In this document: positions 36,477 through 46,430 of the stretch, one piece after another | Numbering within the stretch: position 1 is the stretch's first letter | Layout of the letters: every line of letters starts with the position of its first letter | NCBI GenBank assembly: GCA_037576215.1 | Contig: JBANDB010000003.1 | Location: 620,001 to 684,000 of the forward strand | Source of the DNA: Armillaria gallica | Taxonomy: Eukaryota; Basidiomycota; Agaricomycetes; Agaricales; Physalacriaceae | DNA: 64,000 nucleotides | Direction of reading: 5' to 3' | The notes under the pieces: generated by a model | Seen by the model: only the letters and a program-made list of their open reading frames with translations | The model's database searches: none | What the model was told of the DNA's origin: nothing | Program-made: the position numbers and the translations under genes

Positions 36477-38733
36477 ATGAGCTTCTCCCTCATTTTGCTC
36501 CTTGCATTATGCCCAAGCGTGCTCGGTGCAATATATGAACGGTTTAACAAGCTGCCAACTCTTGACTTTGATTTCATTATCATCGGAGGTTCGTTTTCCG
36601 TTCGCTTGAAGCATGACAATTGATTTACTTTGCGTTAAAGGCGGAACAGCGGGAAACGTCCTCGCGAATCGTTTAACAGAGGATTCAAATATCTCAGTCC
36701 TTGTTCTCGAAGCAGGCGGATCGTAAGTGCACTAGCTTTGATTTTACCCAACATCTTACATCTTCTGCAGAACGGCGGATGCACTGCTCACTCAAGTCCC
36801 TTTCTTTTCCCCTAACATATCCTCCGGAACCGCCTGGGACTGGAATTTCACCACAACTGAGCAAACGGGATTACTCGGACGTTCCATTTCATACCCGAGA
36901 GGTTTCGGATTAGGAGGAAGTAGCACAGTCAGTAAGTCCGTTTAAAATGCCGACCGGACAGATCTGGAAGCTGAGGCATCCCTAGATTATATGCTGTATA
37001 CACGTGGATCATCTCAGGATTATGACCGCTATGCCCAGATCAGCGGGGACCCTGGTTGGGGATGGGAGGCATTGCAGCCGTACATGCGAGAGGCTAGTCC
37101 TTCATTTCCGTTTACTAATGGATTTGATTTGAGCTTGTGATTAACAACAGAACGAACGTTTCGTCGCCCCGTCTGATCACCACAACACTTCAGGGCAGTT
37201 TGATCCTACGGCGCATGGCTTCAATGGTATCAACGCCGTTTCTCTTCCCGGATACCCGCGCGCTACAGACAATAGTGTCATCCAAGCGACAACGGACTTC
37301 CCTTGCCAGTTCCCCTTCAATCAGGACCATAACTCAGGATATGAACTAGGCATCGGTAATGATTCGCTGTGTTGTATTTAGCCGACTTGAGTGACGCTGA
37401 AGATCAACAGGATGGGCCCAGTATACCATAGGAAACGGGACTCGAAGCAGCTCGCAGACATCCTATCTTGGAACTGCTTACATCGGCAGACCAAATTTGC
37501 ATGTCCTAATCCACGCGCATGTCACTCGGGTCTTACAATCAAATAAGAAGTCCAAAAGGCGACCGACATTTGATACTGTTGAGTTTACTCAGAACGCAGG
37601 AGGTAACTAGTCTCATCTCAATGTGCTACATGCAAAGTTCTCAGACTGACATGCTTTCAACTCCTAGCAACTACACACAAACTCGCACCTTCGAGTCTCC
37701 AAGAAATCATTTTCTCTGCCGGTTCTATTGGTACTCCACATATCCTCCTCCACTCTGGCATCGGCGACAAAACCGAGCTAAATGCTCTGGGGATCAAACC
37801 GACGCTCCATCTTCCTGACGTTGGCAAGAACCTGACGGACCACCCCAGGTCGTCCGTCAGCTTCTTCGTTAACAGTACGAGAACTATGGAGAATATCTAT
37901 TTCAGAAACGCCACTTTTCAGGCAGAGGCTTTAGCGGAGTGGAAGGCCCATCGGACGGGCTTCTTGACAGGAGTAATAGCAAACCAGTTAGGATTTTTTC
38001 GTATTCCCGACGACGCGGATATTCTGGACGGAGAGCCAAGTGCGGGAAATCAAACAGCACATTACGAGTTGGCGTTTACGGTGTGTAGCGTTTCACTGAG
38101 TCAAAATATGCAGGGCTGACTGGGTCTTTTATAGAACGGACTTTTTTCAGAACCTGTACCTGAAACAGGAAATTATTTCTCTGTCTCGACTATTGTGGTA
38201 TGTCCATTATCGCGTATGTTCGTAGTTGTCTTTCGTTCTGCGGCGCTCCTGATCTCTTTCATATAGGCGGGGAGGTCACCATCAACAGCACAAATCCTTT
38301 AGACTCACCACTAATAAATCCAAATTACCTCTCACATTCACAAGATCTCGCCGTCATGCAATACGCTATCGCAAGCGCGAAGAAATTTGCCGCCGCTTCG
38401 GTATGGGAAGACTATATCCTTGAGATCACGGAGGATATAACCGAAGACGATGATGTCAGGAATTCAGTAGGTAGTATCTTCCATGCAGTCGGCACGGCAA
38501 GCATGTCCCCGGAAGGTGCGGATTGGGGAGTAGTAGACCCGGATTTGAAGTTGAAGGGCGCAAACGGCGTGAGAATCGTCGATGCGTCGGTATTGGTGGG
38601 TTCTTCTTTTTTGGTTGTCTGGTCGATTGACGTTGATTCTTTGATTGTTTAGCCATTTATACCTGCAGCACATACTCAAGCGGCCGTATATATTATTGCT
38701 GAGAGGGCGGCAGATCTAATCAAAGCAAGCTGA
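36477..38733 (+). CDS. GMC oxidoreductase C (aryl-alcohol-oxidase type)
   Basis: Full-length, about 600 residues, 10 exons with the same intron positions as A and B. Signal peptide MSFSLILLLALCPSVLGA; ADP-binding fold ending [23 protein letters not shown]; signature 2 [24 protein letters not shown]; catalytic His in IFHAVGTASMS, with Ala where the others have Pro, and His in AAHTQ. Intron 4 begins with GC (37,093-37,094) where A, B and D have GT; no other GT nearby keeps frame. A one-codon insertion lies in the acidic loop before the catalytic His (ITEDITEDDDVRN). Expected role: secreted alcohol oxidase producing H2O2. Confidence 0.92.
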
Positions 38734-39363
38734 TGGTTCAGACTTTAATCTAACTTTAACTTAGGGGCGAGCTCCCCAAGACATCACCCCGAGTCATAAT
38801 ATTCGAGATGCACATCTCCGAGACAGAAAACCGAGAATGGTTGGCATGAAAACAGTATGTTTTACAGACTCATTGATGATCTAAAAAAAAAATAACGCAG
38901 TAAATAATCATCGAACAGCTTGAACGTTCGGCAAAATCAGCAAGAATACTCTTCCGCAAAAATTGTCGGGGCGGTGTTGGGGCGGTGCTGAGCCACCTGC
39001 CACACTGAAGTGGTGACCCTAAGTAGCACGGTGCCATATTTGAGTCCAAACCATGATCAACAAAATACTAATTGCCGCCTTGGCGGACTGTCGGCGGCAG
39101 TGACTAGCAATAGCAACTCGTTGAGGAAACGCGTCGTCCTTCTTGGTGCACGCCTATATTAGTACTGGGATTGAGTCAATTCTGGCAAATGAAATCGCAC
39201 GATCGGAAAGTAGACAGCAGAGGTTGGGTTCCATAACTTTCCATGATCGCCCCCGTGTCGGAGAGGATAATAGAACTTCTTCGCCTCCACGATCTTCACA
39301 GCTCTTCACAGCCAATTCACCGCCCGGGAGATCCGATCGTGATCGACGCCCCTATGTAAGTTC
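38734..39363. other. Intergenic, no gene seen
   Basis: Non-coding by inspection. It contains a short G-rich run near 38,970 (GGGGCGGTGTTGGGGCGGTG). Confidence 0.4.
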
Positions 39364-39370
39364 TATATAG
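39363..39370 (+). promoter_or_regulatory. Candidate TATA box of the Ser-rich gene
   Basis: CTATATAG about 95 bases before the ATG chosen for the next gene. Confidence 0.4.
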
Positions 39371-39460
39371 CCGGAAGCAAATTTGTGCTCATCTCAGCAT
39401 TCCACCGGTACCAATACCAATACCACCGACTGCCAACGCACTTCAGTCAATACCATATCC

Positions 39461-39943
39461 ATGTCTTTCCTCGCCTTCGCCCTTCGCTCAAAGCGCCAGA
39501 CTGCGTCTGCCATTACCACGGAAACGATTCCTCCTCCCATCATTCCAATCAAACGTTCAGCGCGCTCAATATTAAGGGCGAAGAAACCAAAAAATGACAT
39601 TCACCACCCAGCTATGACCATCAAACAGCTCGACGACGTTATGTCTCGCCACCCACTCTCGGATTACTCGCGGTATCCCTCCGAGTCGTTCCCAATTGGA
39701 GGGAAACGCGAAAGGAGCCAGGACTTTAGCGTGTCGATATCATCAGAGTCATCGAGTCTGCTATCCAATTCAAGCCGAGCATCTTCAGCATCGCGTCTGT
39801 CCAGCCCGAGTTTAACGTCCTCAGCGTCGAGTTTTCTGAGCTTCCGTCCAACGTATAAGCGTCGTCGACTTCCAGTGTCCTACTCGGGCCGAACGTTATC
39901 TCCAGCATCTGTACCAACTCGCGGTTCACGCTTAAAGCTTTAA
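39461..39943 (+). CDS. Small basic Ser-rich protein, 160 residues, unknown function
   Basis: Intronless frame. I chose the ATG of MSFLAFALRSKRQ because the sequence upstream looks like leader DNA, although the frame opens 26 codons earlier. An N-terminal basic part (SARSILRAKKPK) is followed by MTIKQLDDVMSRHPLSD. Residues of about 85-125 are a Ser-rich low-complexity run (SSESSSLLSNSSRASSAS), and the C-terminus is basic with Arg clusters. No signal peptide or domain. It looks intrinsically disordered, perhaps phosphorylated. The family is not recognised. Confidence 0.55.
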   Translation: MSFLAFALRSKRQTASAITTETIPPPIIPIKRSARSILRAKKPKNDIHHPAMTIKQLDDVMSRHPLSDYSRYPSESFPIGGKRERSQDFSVSISSESSSLLSNSSRASSASRLSSPSLTSSASSFLSFRPTYKRRRLPVSYSGRTLSPASVPTRGSRLKL

Positions 39944-40368
39944 CGGAGGTATCAGTTGGACGATCATCATATCTATGTTTTCTATCATCAGGGTCAGCAG
40001 CGAATTTCTTTCACGCAGACATTAAGGCATGATGCATACATTCACGTTCTCGTATCTTCAGATTTTATAGAGTAGGGTAATAGAAGTTCGGTTTAGATTT
40101 AGTTGCAGTCATCTTCGATTCGTTTATGCTATAGATTGTGAGTATGTGTGTTAGAGATATTTGAATAAATCACACCATCGGAGTGAGTTTTCACCTAATT
40201 CCTCCAACGCAGCGCCTTATATGAGCTCCAAGAGGATAAAATCAGTCCCTACGGCAGCTTGTGCTTCAGGTGTTTCCGCTCCAGGAAAGAATGTGCGATG
40301 TCGGCTTGTCAAAGACATCTTGGTCATATTCTATAGTGGCGACTTCGCCGGCTGAAGGCATTTGAATG
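39944..40368. other. Intergenic, no gene seen
   Basis: AT-rich 3' flank of the Ser-rich gene. Nothing recognised. Confidence 0.4.
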
Positions 40369-40720
40369 TTACCCACTAGTGTGCCGTGCGCAGGGAATCT
40401 TCGCGATTGCTTCGACCCAGTTGTCGAGTCCGAGGGGGAAAACCTTATTGTACGATCCTGTACAACACATTAGAGTCATGGATATAGGCATACCACGGGA
40501 GAGAGGACCTTGGGCGAGACCTTCTATCTGGACGCAGCGTTGTGTAGCAACGACCGACGAGGCAATATTTTGAAGAGCATCGATATCCAAATGTACACGC
40601 CAGCGACTTCGCTCTAGAGGTCAAAAAAATAATGAGTACATAGGCTGAAAGAAGAAAGTAAGCGAAACGTACGAAGCACGTCGTTCCATAGCTACTCGCC
40701 TGTGTTCCAAATGGCTCGAA
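40369..40720 (-). pseudogene. Truncated phosphotransferase (APH/AIM9-type) relic
   Basis: After removal of one intron (GTCCTC to TTGTACAG, about 40,457-40,506) the minus strand reads DALQNIASSVVATQRCVQIEG...LAQ, then GSYNKVFPLGLDNWVEAIAK and IPCARHTSG, then stop. This is the N-lobe start of the fungal aminoglycoside-phosphotransferase-like family, with the Gly loop and the AIAK lysine. An upstream exon-like piece (LWNDVL) fits the family's beginning but has a stop before it. The kinase core, HxD and metal-binding loops are absent, so the product cannot be active. Confidence 0.65.
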
Positions 40721-40941
40721 ACTGTGCGGCTGATTGGGGATGATTCGTCTAGCACAATATTTCAAAGGATGTAAGTAGGGGTCGGCGAAGAAGAGTGAGA
40801 CAAGGTAGTATGAGACAGACGCTGAAAATGGAAATTAGAAGAAAGAATAAGATCGATCGCAGTCCACTGCCACATACCATTTTCACCTTGATTATGACCA
40901 AGAAAGGTTTCATTCGGACAACACCCATCGTCCCTTTTTAT

Positions 40942-41209
40942 ATTACAGCTGTTTGCATACGGCTTGACAGTAACATGTTTGCTGCGCGAGAGAAGAGAAT
41001 GATATAATGAACTTCGTCATAGACCATGATTTAGGGACTTGATGACGCGTTGTAGCTGGTTTAGGCCTATTTCGGCGATCTCGGAGGCTCTCTCTCCTGC
41101 GCTTCAAGTCCCCAAAACCCAGTTTATGACGAAGTTCGAACCTTCATTAATTCATTCATCATCCACGAAAATGCCCCTGACTGACAAGCTGTATGCAAAC
41201 AGCTGTAAT
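40942..41209. mobile_element. MITE-like element with nested inverted repeats
   Basis: The outer ends match over about 30 bp with two mismatches: ATTACAGCTGTTTGCATAC at the left against the inverse of GTATGCAAACAGCTGTAAT at the right. Inside lies a second inverted pair, GAACTTCGTCATAGAC (41,009) and TTTATGACGAAGTTC (ending 41,137). A truncated relative is at 27,643-27,826. There is no coding capacity. Confidence 0.8.
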
Positions 41210-41229
41210 TATTATTATTAAAAATATTA

Positions 41230-41940
41230 TTATGCTATATATGGAAGGACGAACTTGTTGATCTCATCACAGGCTCGCCCACTACCTCCCTTCTCTCACA
41301 TCGATTTGCCTTCTCTCAGGCACCCTCCGCTGTGTTTCGGCTGTACTTGGACGTGCGCGTCCCAGCCCATCGAGTCGCCCTGACCCGCGCTCTCACTGGG
41401 ACCCATGACCTCGCTATTGAAAGAGGTAAATGGGTTGGGCTCGCCAGACAGTGGCGACTCTGCAGGATGTGCCATGATGATGTCGAGGATGTCATTCACG
41501 TTCTCTTCATGTGTAACCATGACTCCGCTGTTCAACTGCGTCAATCATTCATGAGCACAACTCTGTCATCATTCCCTGCTTTGAGGGCCTTGAACTCTCC
41601 CGAGGCTCTCCTCCATCGCCTGATCGAATCAAAGGATCTCATCGAGCCTACCGCTCGCTTCGTATACACTATCTTTTCCTTATGGAAATCTGTACCACTG
41701 TTCTGACTCTTGGATTGATTTCTTAGAGACTCAGCATCTTTCATTTCATCTCTCCATTGCCGAGGCCGTGAGGGAGTACTCTTGGTGGGGCTTTACCAAA
41801 GCGGCAGAGCGTGGTTGAGGTTCGGTCCCGTAGCAGTTACTTTTCGGTACATATTATTTTAACTTGACTGTAGTACGGACGTCGTTACGTTTCTGTTCAG
41901 GAGCACCTACGACTAATAAAAACACCTTCCTTCCTTCCTT
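41230..41940 (+). mobile_element. 3' end of a non-LTR retrotransposon (Tad-like), truncated
   Basis: One open frame runs from about 41,235 to the stop at 41,706. It reads WKDELVDLITGSP..., RLYLDVRVPAHRVALTRALT and LCRMCHDDVEDVIHVLFMC. The C-x2-C...H-x4-C zinc knuckle after a reverse transcriptase is typical of the C-terminus of Tad-like LINEs in fungi. The polymerase and endonuclease are missing, as in 5'-truncated insertions. The element ends in a CTTCC tandem tail (to 41,940), only 23 bases before the next gene's start codon. Confidence 0.75.
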
Positions 41941-41963
41941 CGAAAACGCTATACATTCTCTCG

Positions 41964-42487
41964 ATGCATCCCACCATGCAGGACTTGGACTACCGCTCCC
42001 AGTAAGCCATATCTCTCGCTCTTCAAATCCACTGTTCTAATCATTCAGGGATTTGTTCACGGACGAGACCCCTGAATGGGAAACCGATCTTATGATAGAG
42101 TATCCGAGTCTTTTCACCAGCTCTGTAATGCGGCAACGGGGGTTGCAGTGCGAAAGAGGTTGGGAAGGACTCATCCGCGAGATCTGTGAGAAGCTGAAAG
42201 GAACGGGCGTCGTGTTCAGGCAAATCAAGGAGAAGTTTGGCCAGCTGAGGGTGTACGTGGAAAATGGAGATGAGGAGACCTGGAGGTATTTAAGTGAGAT
42301 GGAAGAGAAGTCGGCAAAGGTATGCGAGGAATGCGGCGAAGCCGGTAATCTGGCTGATTCAGATGGCTGGTTGTTTGCTACGTGTGAGGAATGCGCGAAC
42401 GAGAATGGACAGGAATATAAGTGGGTAAAAGATATGCAGGAGCAGAGCTGGGAAGATGAAGCTTGTTTATCTGTAAGAGAGTCTTGA
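41964..42487 (+). CDS. Bacteria/phage-like zinc-ribbon protein, copy 1
   Basis: Two exons. Exon 1 (MHPTMQDLDYRSQ) ends at the GTAAGC donor at 42,002 and exon 2 starts at 42,049. The product of about 159 residues reads DLFTDETPEWETDLMIEYPS, QCERGWEGLIREICEKLKG, QIKEKFGQLRVYVENG, EMEEKSAKVCEECGEAGNLA, GWLFATCEECANENG. The ordered features GW..LI..(I/L)C.KL, (I/V)KEKFG.LR.Y, E..S..(T/V)CE.CG..G.L and GW...C match, from memory, a family of short hypothetical proteins of bacteria and tailed phages. The two Cys pairs suggest a zinc ribbon. No signal peptide or membrane segment. Function unknown. It is followed in tandem by a paralogue and preceded directly by a LINE tail, so its promoter may lie in that element. 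Confidence 0.85.
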
Positions 42488-43085
42488 AGGCTGGTGCTGA
42501 GGGACGATGTTAAACTCATGGGCACTGGAACTACAGGGAATGCGCCTATGATCTAGACTGTACATTTACCGTTATGCCAATCTCTATCCTCATCGCGTCG
42601 TTCATAAAAGTAGAGACCTTTTTATGCTGCCTTCACTACAGGAAGCATGAGCGAGCTTTTTTGAGCTGGCTGTATGCGGTCAGAACTCGTTAACGACCGT
42701 TTAAGAAGGGCTTACTTTGTTCTGCTCGATGCAAGCCGTGTTGGCGGGGCTATGCATGGGGCCCAGCGAATGAACTTCAATGCACCACCGCCGATAATTC
42801 ACATTTACTACATGCCGGTGCATAGAGGACGATACGATGAAGAGGGATATAGGGATTAGCCAAATCCAATCTTGCCTTCGTGATGCGGATAGCTCGTATG
42901 GGTAGATGTGGATATGCGTCTTGCACAAGACTTCAGAGGGAGTCGGGATTGATGCGCAAGTGTGGAGGATGATAATATCCGGAATCCGTTTGATAGCCGG
43001 CCACGTTTCCCTTTTTGCGGTCCTCAGCGCCTGCGTTCATCATTCTGTCTACGAGAACACCGTACCCTCTGCCTTTCCATCTTCA
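42488..43085. repeat. 3' flank duplicated with the zinc-ribbon gene pair
   Basis: About 42,500-42,870 matches 43,640-44,030 in blocks: ATTCATGGG-type start, TATGCGGTCAGAA, AAGCTTACTT/AGGGCTTACTT, TACGATGAAGAG and GGGATTAGCC. The duplication therefore covered the gene and several hundred bases behind it. The remainder, up to 43,085, is the upstream region of copy 2. Confidence 0.65.
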
Positions 43086-43615
43086 ATGCAGTCAAATCCG
43101 GGTGCCACGCGGGATTTGGCCCAGGTCGACCTTCCCCAGTGAGTCACATATCTCGCCCCCCAAATCCACTCTGATCATCCAGGGATTTCTTCACGCGCAA
43201 AATCCCCAAATGGCAAACCGAACTCATGACGGAGTATCCTAGCCTCTTCACCAGCTCTGAGATGCAGAAATGGGGGTTGGAGTGCGGTAGAGGATGGGAA
43301 GGACCTATCCGCCAGATCTGCGACGAGCTGAAAGGAAAGGACGTCGTGTTTACCCAAATCAAGGAAAAATTTGGCAAGCTGAGAATCTACGTGGAGAAGG
43401 CGGGTCAAGAGACCCGGAGATATTTGGGAGAAATAGAAGAGAAATCGGGGAAAGTATGCGAGAAATGTGGTAGGATGGGCGATTTGGCTGTTTCAAATGG
43501 ATGGTTGTTTGCGACGTGCGAGGAATGCGCGAAGGAAGGAGGACGGGAATTCAGGTGGCTGGAAGACGTGCAGAAGGAACAGAGCTTGGAAGAGACCGAT
43601 GAATATCGAGCTTGA
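43086..43615 (+). CDS. Bacteria/phage-like zinc-ribbon protein, copy 2
   Basis: Tandem paralogue of 41,964-42,487, with the intron at the same place and in the same phase (GTGAGT to ATCCAG, joining CA and G). Exon 1 differs (MQSNPGATRDLAQVDLPQ). Exon 2 keeps ELMTEYPSLFTSSEMQ, CGRGWEGPIRQICDELKG, QIKEKFGKLRIYVEKAG, EEKSGKVCEKCGRMGDLA and GWLFATCEECAKEGG. All four Cys of the two pairs and the KEKFG core are conserved, while other positions differ freely. That suggests both copies are translated and under constraint. About 160 residues, soluble, function unknown. Confidence 0.85.
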
Positions 43616-44030
43616 CAGTATCGAGCACTGGAGGAAGATATTATCTGTACAAATTCATGGGTACTGAAGCTTTAGGGGATGCACTAATACCTCTCATCGT
43701 TGCTTCATCCACTTCGCCTTCACTGCCCAGGACATGCGATCTTGCTCCGACATGGTAAAGTAACATTTTACAGACTAGATGAAGGGTGGGTGAGCTGTAT
43801 AAGCTGCTTATATGCGGTCAGAAATCGTCAAAGTCGGTTGAAGAAAAGCTTACTTATCTCTGTTCGTGCAAACCGTGTCGTAAATCCAGCCGTTACGGTA
43901 TATAACCTCGCAGCGATTCGCAGTTAATTGGATTCACCGCGTCGCCTCCAGATAATTCGCGTTTGCGATACGCCGGTGAGGAGAAGAAGATGGTAGTACG
44001 ATGAAGAGAGTCGTCGGGATTAGCCGAGTC

Positions 44031-45293
44031 CAACTTCTGTCTTGCCATCACAACTATCGATCGCCCGACAATTTCGATGCTTTTTACTTGCTAACAGTCC
44101 CAATTCTTTCCCTTTTTACATCGTCTCTTTTCAATCTGGGATACCCGTTAATGTCCTTCACGGTTCTATCTCTCTTCTTGTGTCTCTCGCTTCCAAAAAA
44201 TAATCAGGAGTGGATTGACACTTCTGGCTGAATGACAGTACTTGCCATCAAATCGCGTTGACTGAACGATCCTCAAGATATCTTAGTATGGAATCACTGG
44301 GCAGGCTAGGATGTATTTACATGGGCAACAGGTCGTTTGGTGATTTCTTTCGGTCCGGGTTCCTCCCTGTGGATTCCTGACAATGGCCGTTTCTTTCGCC
44401 AGAATCCTGTTGTATCCCTAGCATTCAAGAGTAGGACCTGTTTCTTCGGAAAACAGGGAACGATTCGGTATGCTCAGACTCGGACATCTTCTTTCTTACT
44501 GATTCCTGCTAGAAAGAATTGATGGTCTACCGTTCCTTCATCTATCCACTTTGTTGAGAGGCGGATCTAATCGATGCAGTAGCTTAACATCGAATCATCT
44601 GATTGATCGATTACAATTCGCACTCGCACAATCAGAGTATGGTTTCCCCCGAAAATACTTCCGTGCGCTACTCGATAATTCCACTTCACAATTAAAAACT
44701 GACGCGGCGATAGACCTTCAGGAACACCGCGCTACAGTAATAATCACCTGGCGTTGTCAGTCCACAGGAGAATCGAATACTCCTGCGATCAACTAGGTTC
44801 CTGCAACAGAAAGTCATCCACTTGAGCAACACCGCAGGTTCAGAAGCTAGATTTCATTAATCCATCCTTTCGCGCCCGCGAGCGAGACCAGAATATCACA
44901 AAGGAAAGAGCAACAATAGCGTTCATTATTCAATGCTCGAAGTAAGACATCCACTATTTGCCCAAAATAGCAATAGTAATTAATTCCTCTTTGCAGTTGT
45001 ATATTGGACCACATGGCTCGTGCGGCTCAAAACAGCGAGATTATACGCCTCTTTTACCTTATCTCTCACTCTTATCTTCAAGACAGGCAGATTGCAAACC
45101 TGTAGTGCGTAGTATGCCGCCCGAATGTAAGTGATCTTTGGCTTACAGGGTCATTCTTTCAGATCTCTCATCAGCCAAGATCAAGAATTGCTTCGGTGGC
45201 ATTGACCCTTGGTCGAAGAATTCTCCCTTGGTATGCTCTGGTTCCTCCCGCATGTCCTGTTCCTCTGACGGTCTGATACCTAGGTATTCAATA
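44031..45293. other. Intergenic, no supported gene
   Basis: Contains short frames only. A tRNA-like stretch on the minus strand at 44,750-44,833 was examined and not accepted. The last 200 bases would include the promoter of the F-box-like gene. Confidence 0.4.
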
Positions 45294-46430
45294 ATGGCGT
45301 CTGTTCCTCCAGAAATTGTGGAACAAGTTATTGATCATGTAGCTGAAGATGATAGCAAATCCCGAAGGCCTAGCCTTGCGACCTGTGCTCTTGTCGCTAA
45401 ATTATGGCTGCCGCGAGCGCGATATCATATGTTTCGCGTTACGAAGCTCAGAACCAAGAGGGAGCTGCGTCGATTCGCCGAACTGTGTCTCAACAGTCCG
45501 TCCGTTGCGCACAATGTAGAGCATCTCACGATGCGTCTAATCCGGCGGTTGTCTAAGATCCCCAATCTCAGCTCCATCTTCGCAGCGACCATCAATTTAG
45601 GCACCATTGAACTGAACAACTTGCATCTCTCTTCGTTCTCCCTTGATATCATTCACCTCCTTGCTAAATGCCCAATTACCTCGCTCACCCTGAGCTCCGT
45701 CTTCCTCAAACAATACTCCGACCTCGCTACCATGCTCCAAATCCTAGGCCAGAAGCTCTCGCATGTCCGTTTCGCGTACTTGATGCTCCTCGGTGTGGTC
45801 GAACAAGGAGATCTCATTGCCGGGGATTGGACCACACTCAGTCCGGAGGGAAAGCCCAAAATTCAGTCGATTGATTTGCAGGAATGCGACGTGGAACACT
45901 GGCCCGCTCTCTTCGATATGCTAGACTTACGTGGCCTGCGCGAAGCCAACATTATTGTGGGCCCGGATGGAGAGGCTGATATGATCCCAAGACTAGGGGA
46001 TCTTGATAAGTTGGAAATCGCGCATGCAGGCGACTTTGTTCCGCCCTCGAGCGTCGCGATGTCACTGATCCGCAGGGTGGAGGTCGATCTCATCGATATT
46101 GGCGTTGACGCGTGGAATTGGTACCTTGATAGCCTGCAATTTGGTGAAAGGCGTACAGAAGAAATCACGCTGTCCATCTTTTTATGGGACGGCAGTAAGT
46201 TGTTGGCGGAAGATGCAATACGCATTTGGAAGCGATGCGACGGTGTCTTTGGAGATATGAAGCAGCTGAGGATGTTTCGTATCGAGCTTGCAACAACACC
46301 CGAATTTTTTGGGCACAAGCAGGACGGTTACGACAGGTTCAGTGTGGTGAAGATAGGAGAAGATTTAAAGAAGTTGATGCCGGTCCTGGAAAAGCATGGT
46401 GTGCTGACAGTCCATGAGAAAGTCTGGTGA
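45294..46430 (+). CDS. F-box-like protein, 378 residues
   Basis: Single exon. I chose the ATG of MASVPPEIVEQVIDHVAEDD since this is where the F-box motif begins, although the frame opens 52 codons earlier. The N-terminus continues SLATCALVAKLWLPRARYHM, the usual basidiomycete F-box pattern (P-E-I...I-x-H, then C-x-LV-x-x-W-L-PR-R). Behind it comes a leucine-rich, repeat-like body (SIFAATINLGTIELNNLHL, LDIIHLLAKCPITSLTLSS), typical of large lineage-specific F-box families. It would bring unknown substrates to an SCF ubiquitin ligase. No frameshift is seen, so it looks intact. Confidence 0.78.
   Translation: MASVPPEIVEQVIDHVAEDDSKSRRPSLATCALVAKLWLPRARYHMFRVTKLRTKRELRRFAELCLNSPSVAHNVEHLTMRLIRRLSKIPNLSSIFAATINLGTIELNNLHLSSFSLDIIHLLAKCPITSLTLSSVFLKQYSDLATMLQILGQKLSHVRFAYLMLLGVVEQGDLIAGDWTTLSPEGKPKIQSIDLQECDVEHWPALFDMLDLRGLREANIIVGPDGEADMIPRLGDLDKLEIAHAGDFVPPSSVAMSLIRRVEVDLIDIGVDAWNWYLDSLQFGERRTEEITLSIFLWDGSKLLAEDAIRIWKRCDGVFGDMKQLRMFRIELATTPEFFGHKQDGYDRFSVVKIGEDLKKLMPVLEKHGVLTVHEKVW

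Noticed and set aside
44750..44833. tRNA-like sequence on the minus strand (GGTGTTG pairing with CAACGCC over 84 bases, with an A-box-like GCTCAAGTGG)
   Set aside because: The best T-arm-like hairpin is not adjacent to the 3' acceptor strand and no clean anticodon stem can be drawn. Probably chance or a badly decayed tRNA-derived repeat; tRNAscan-SE would settle it.
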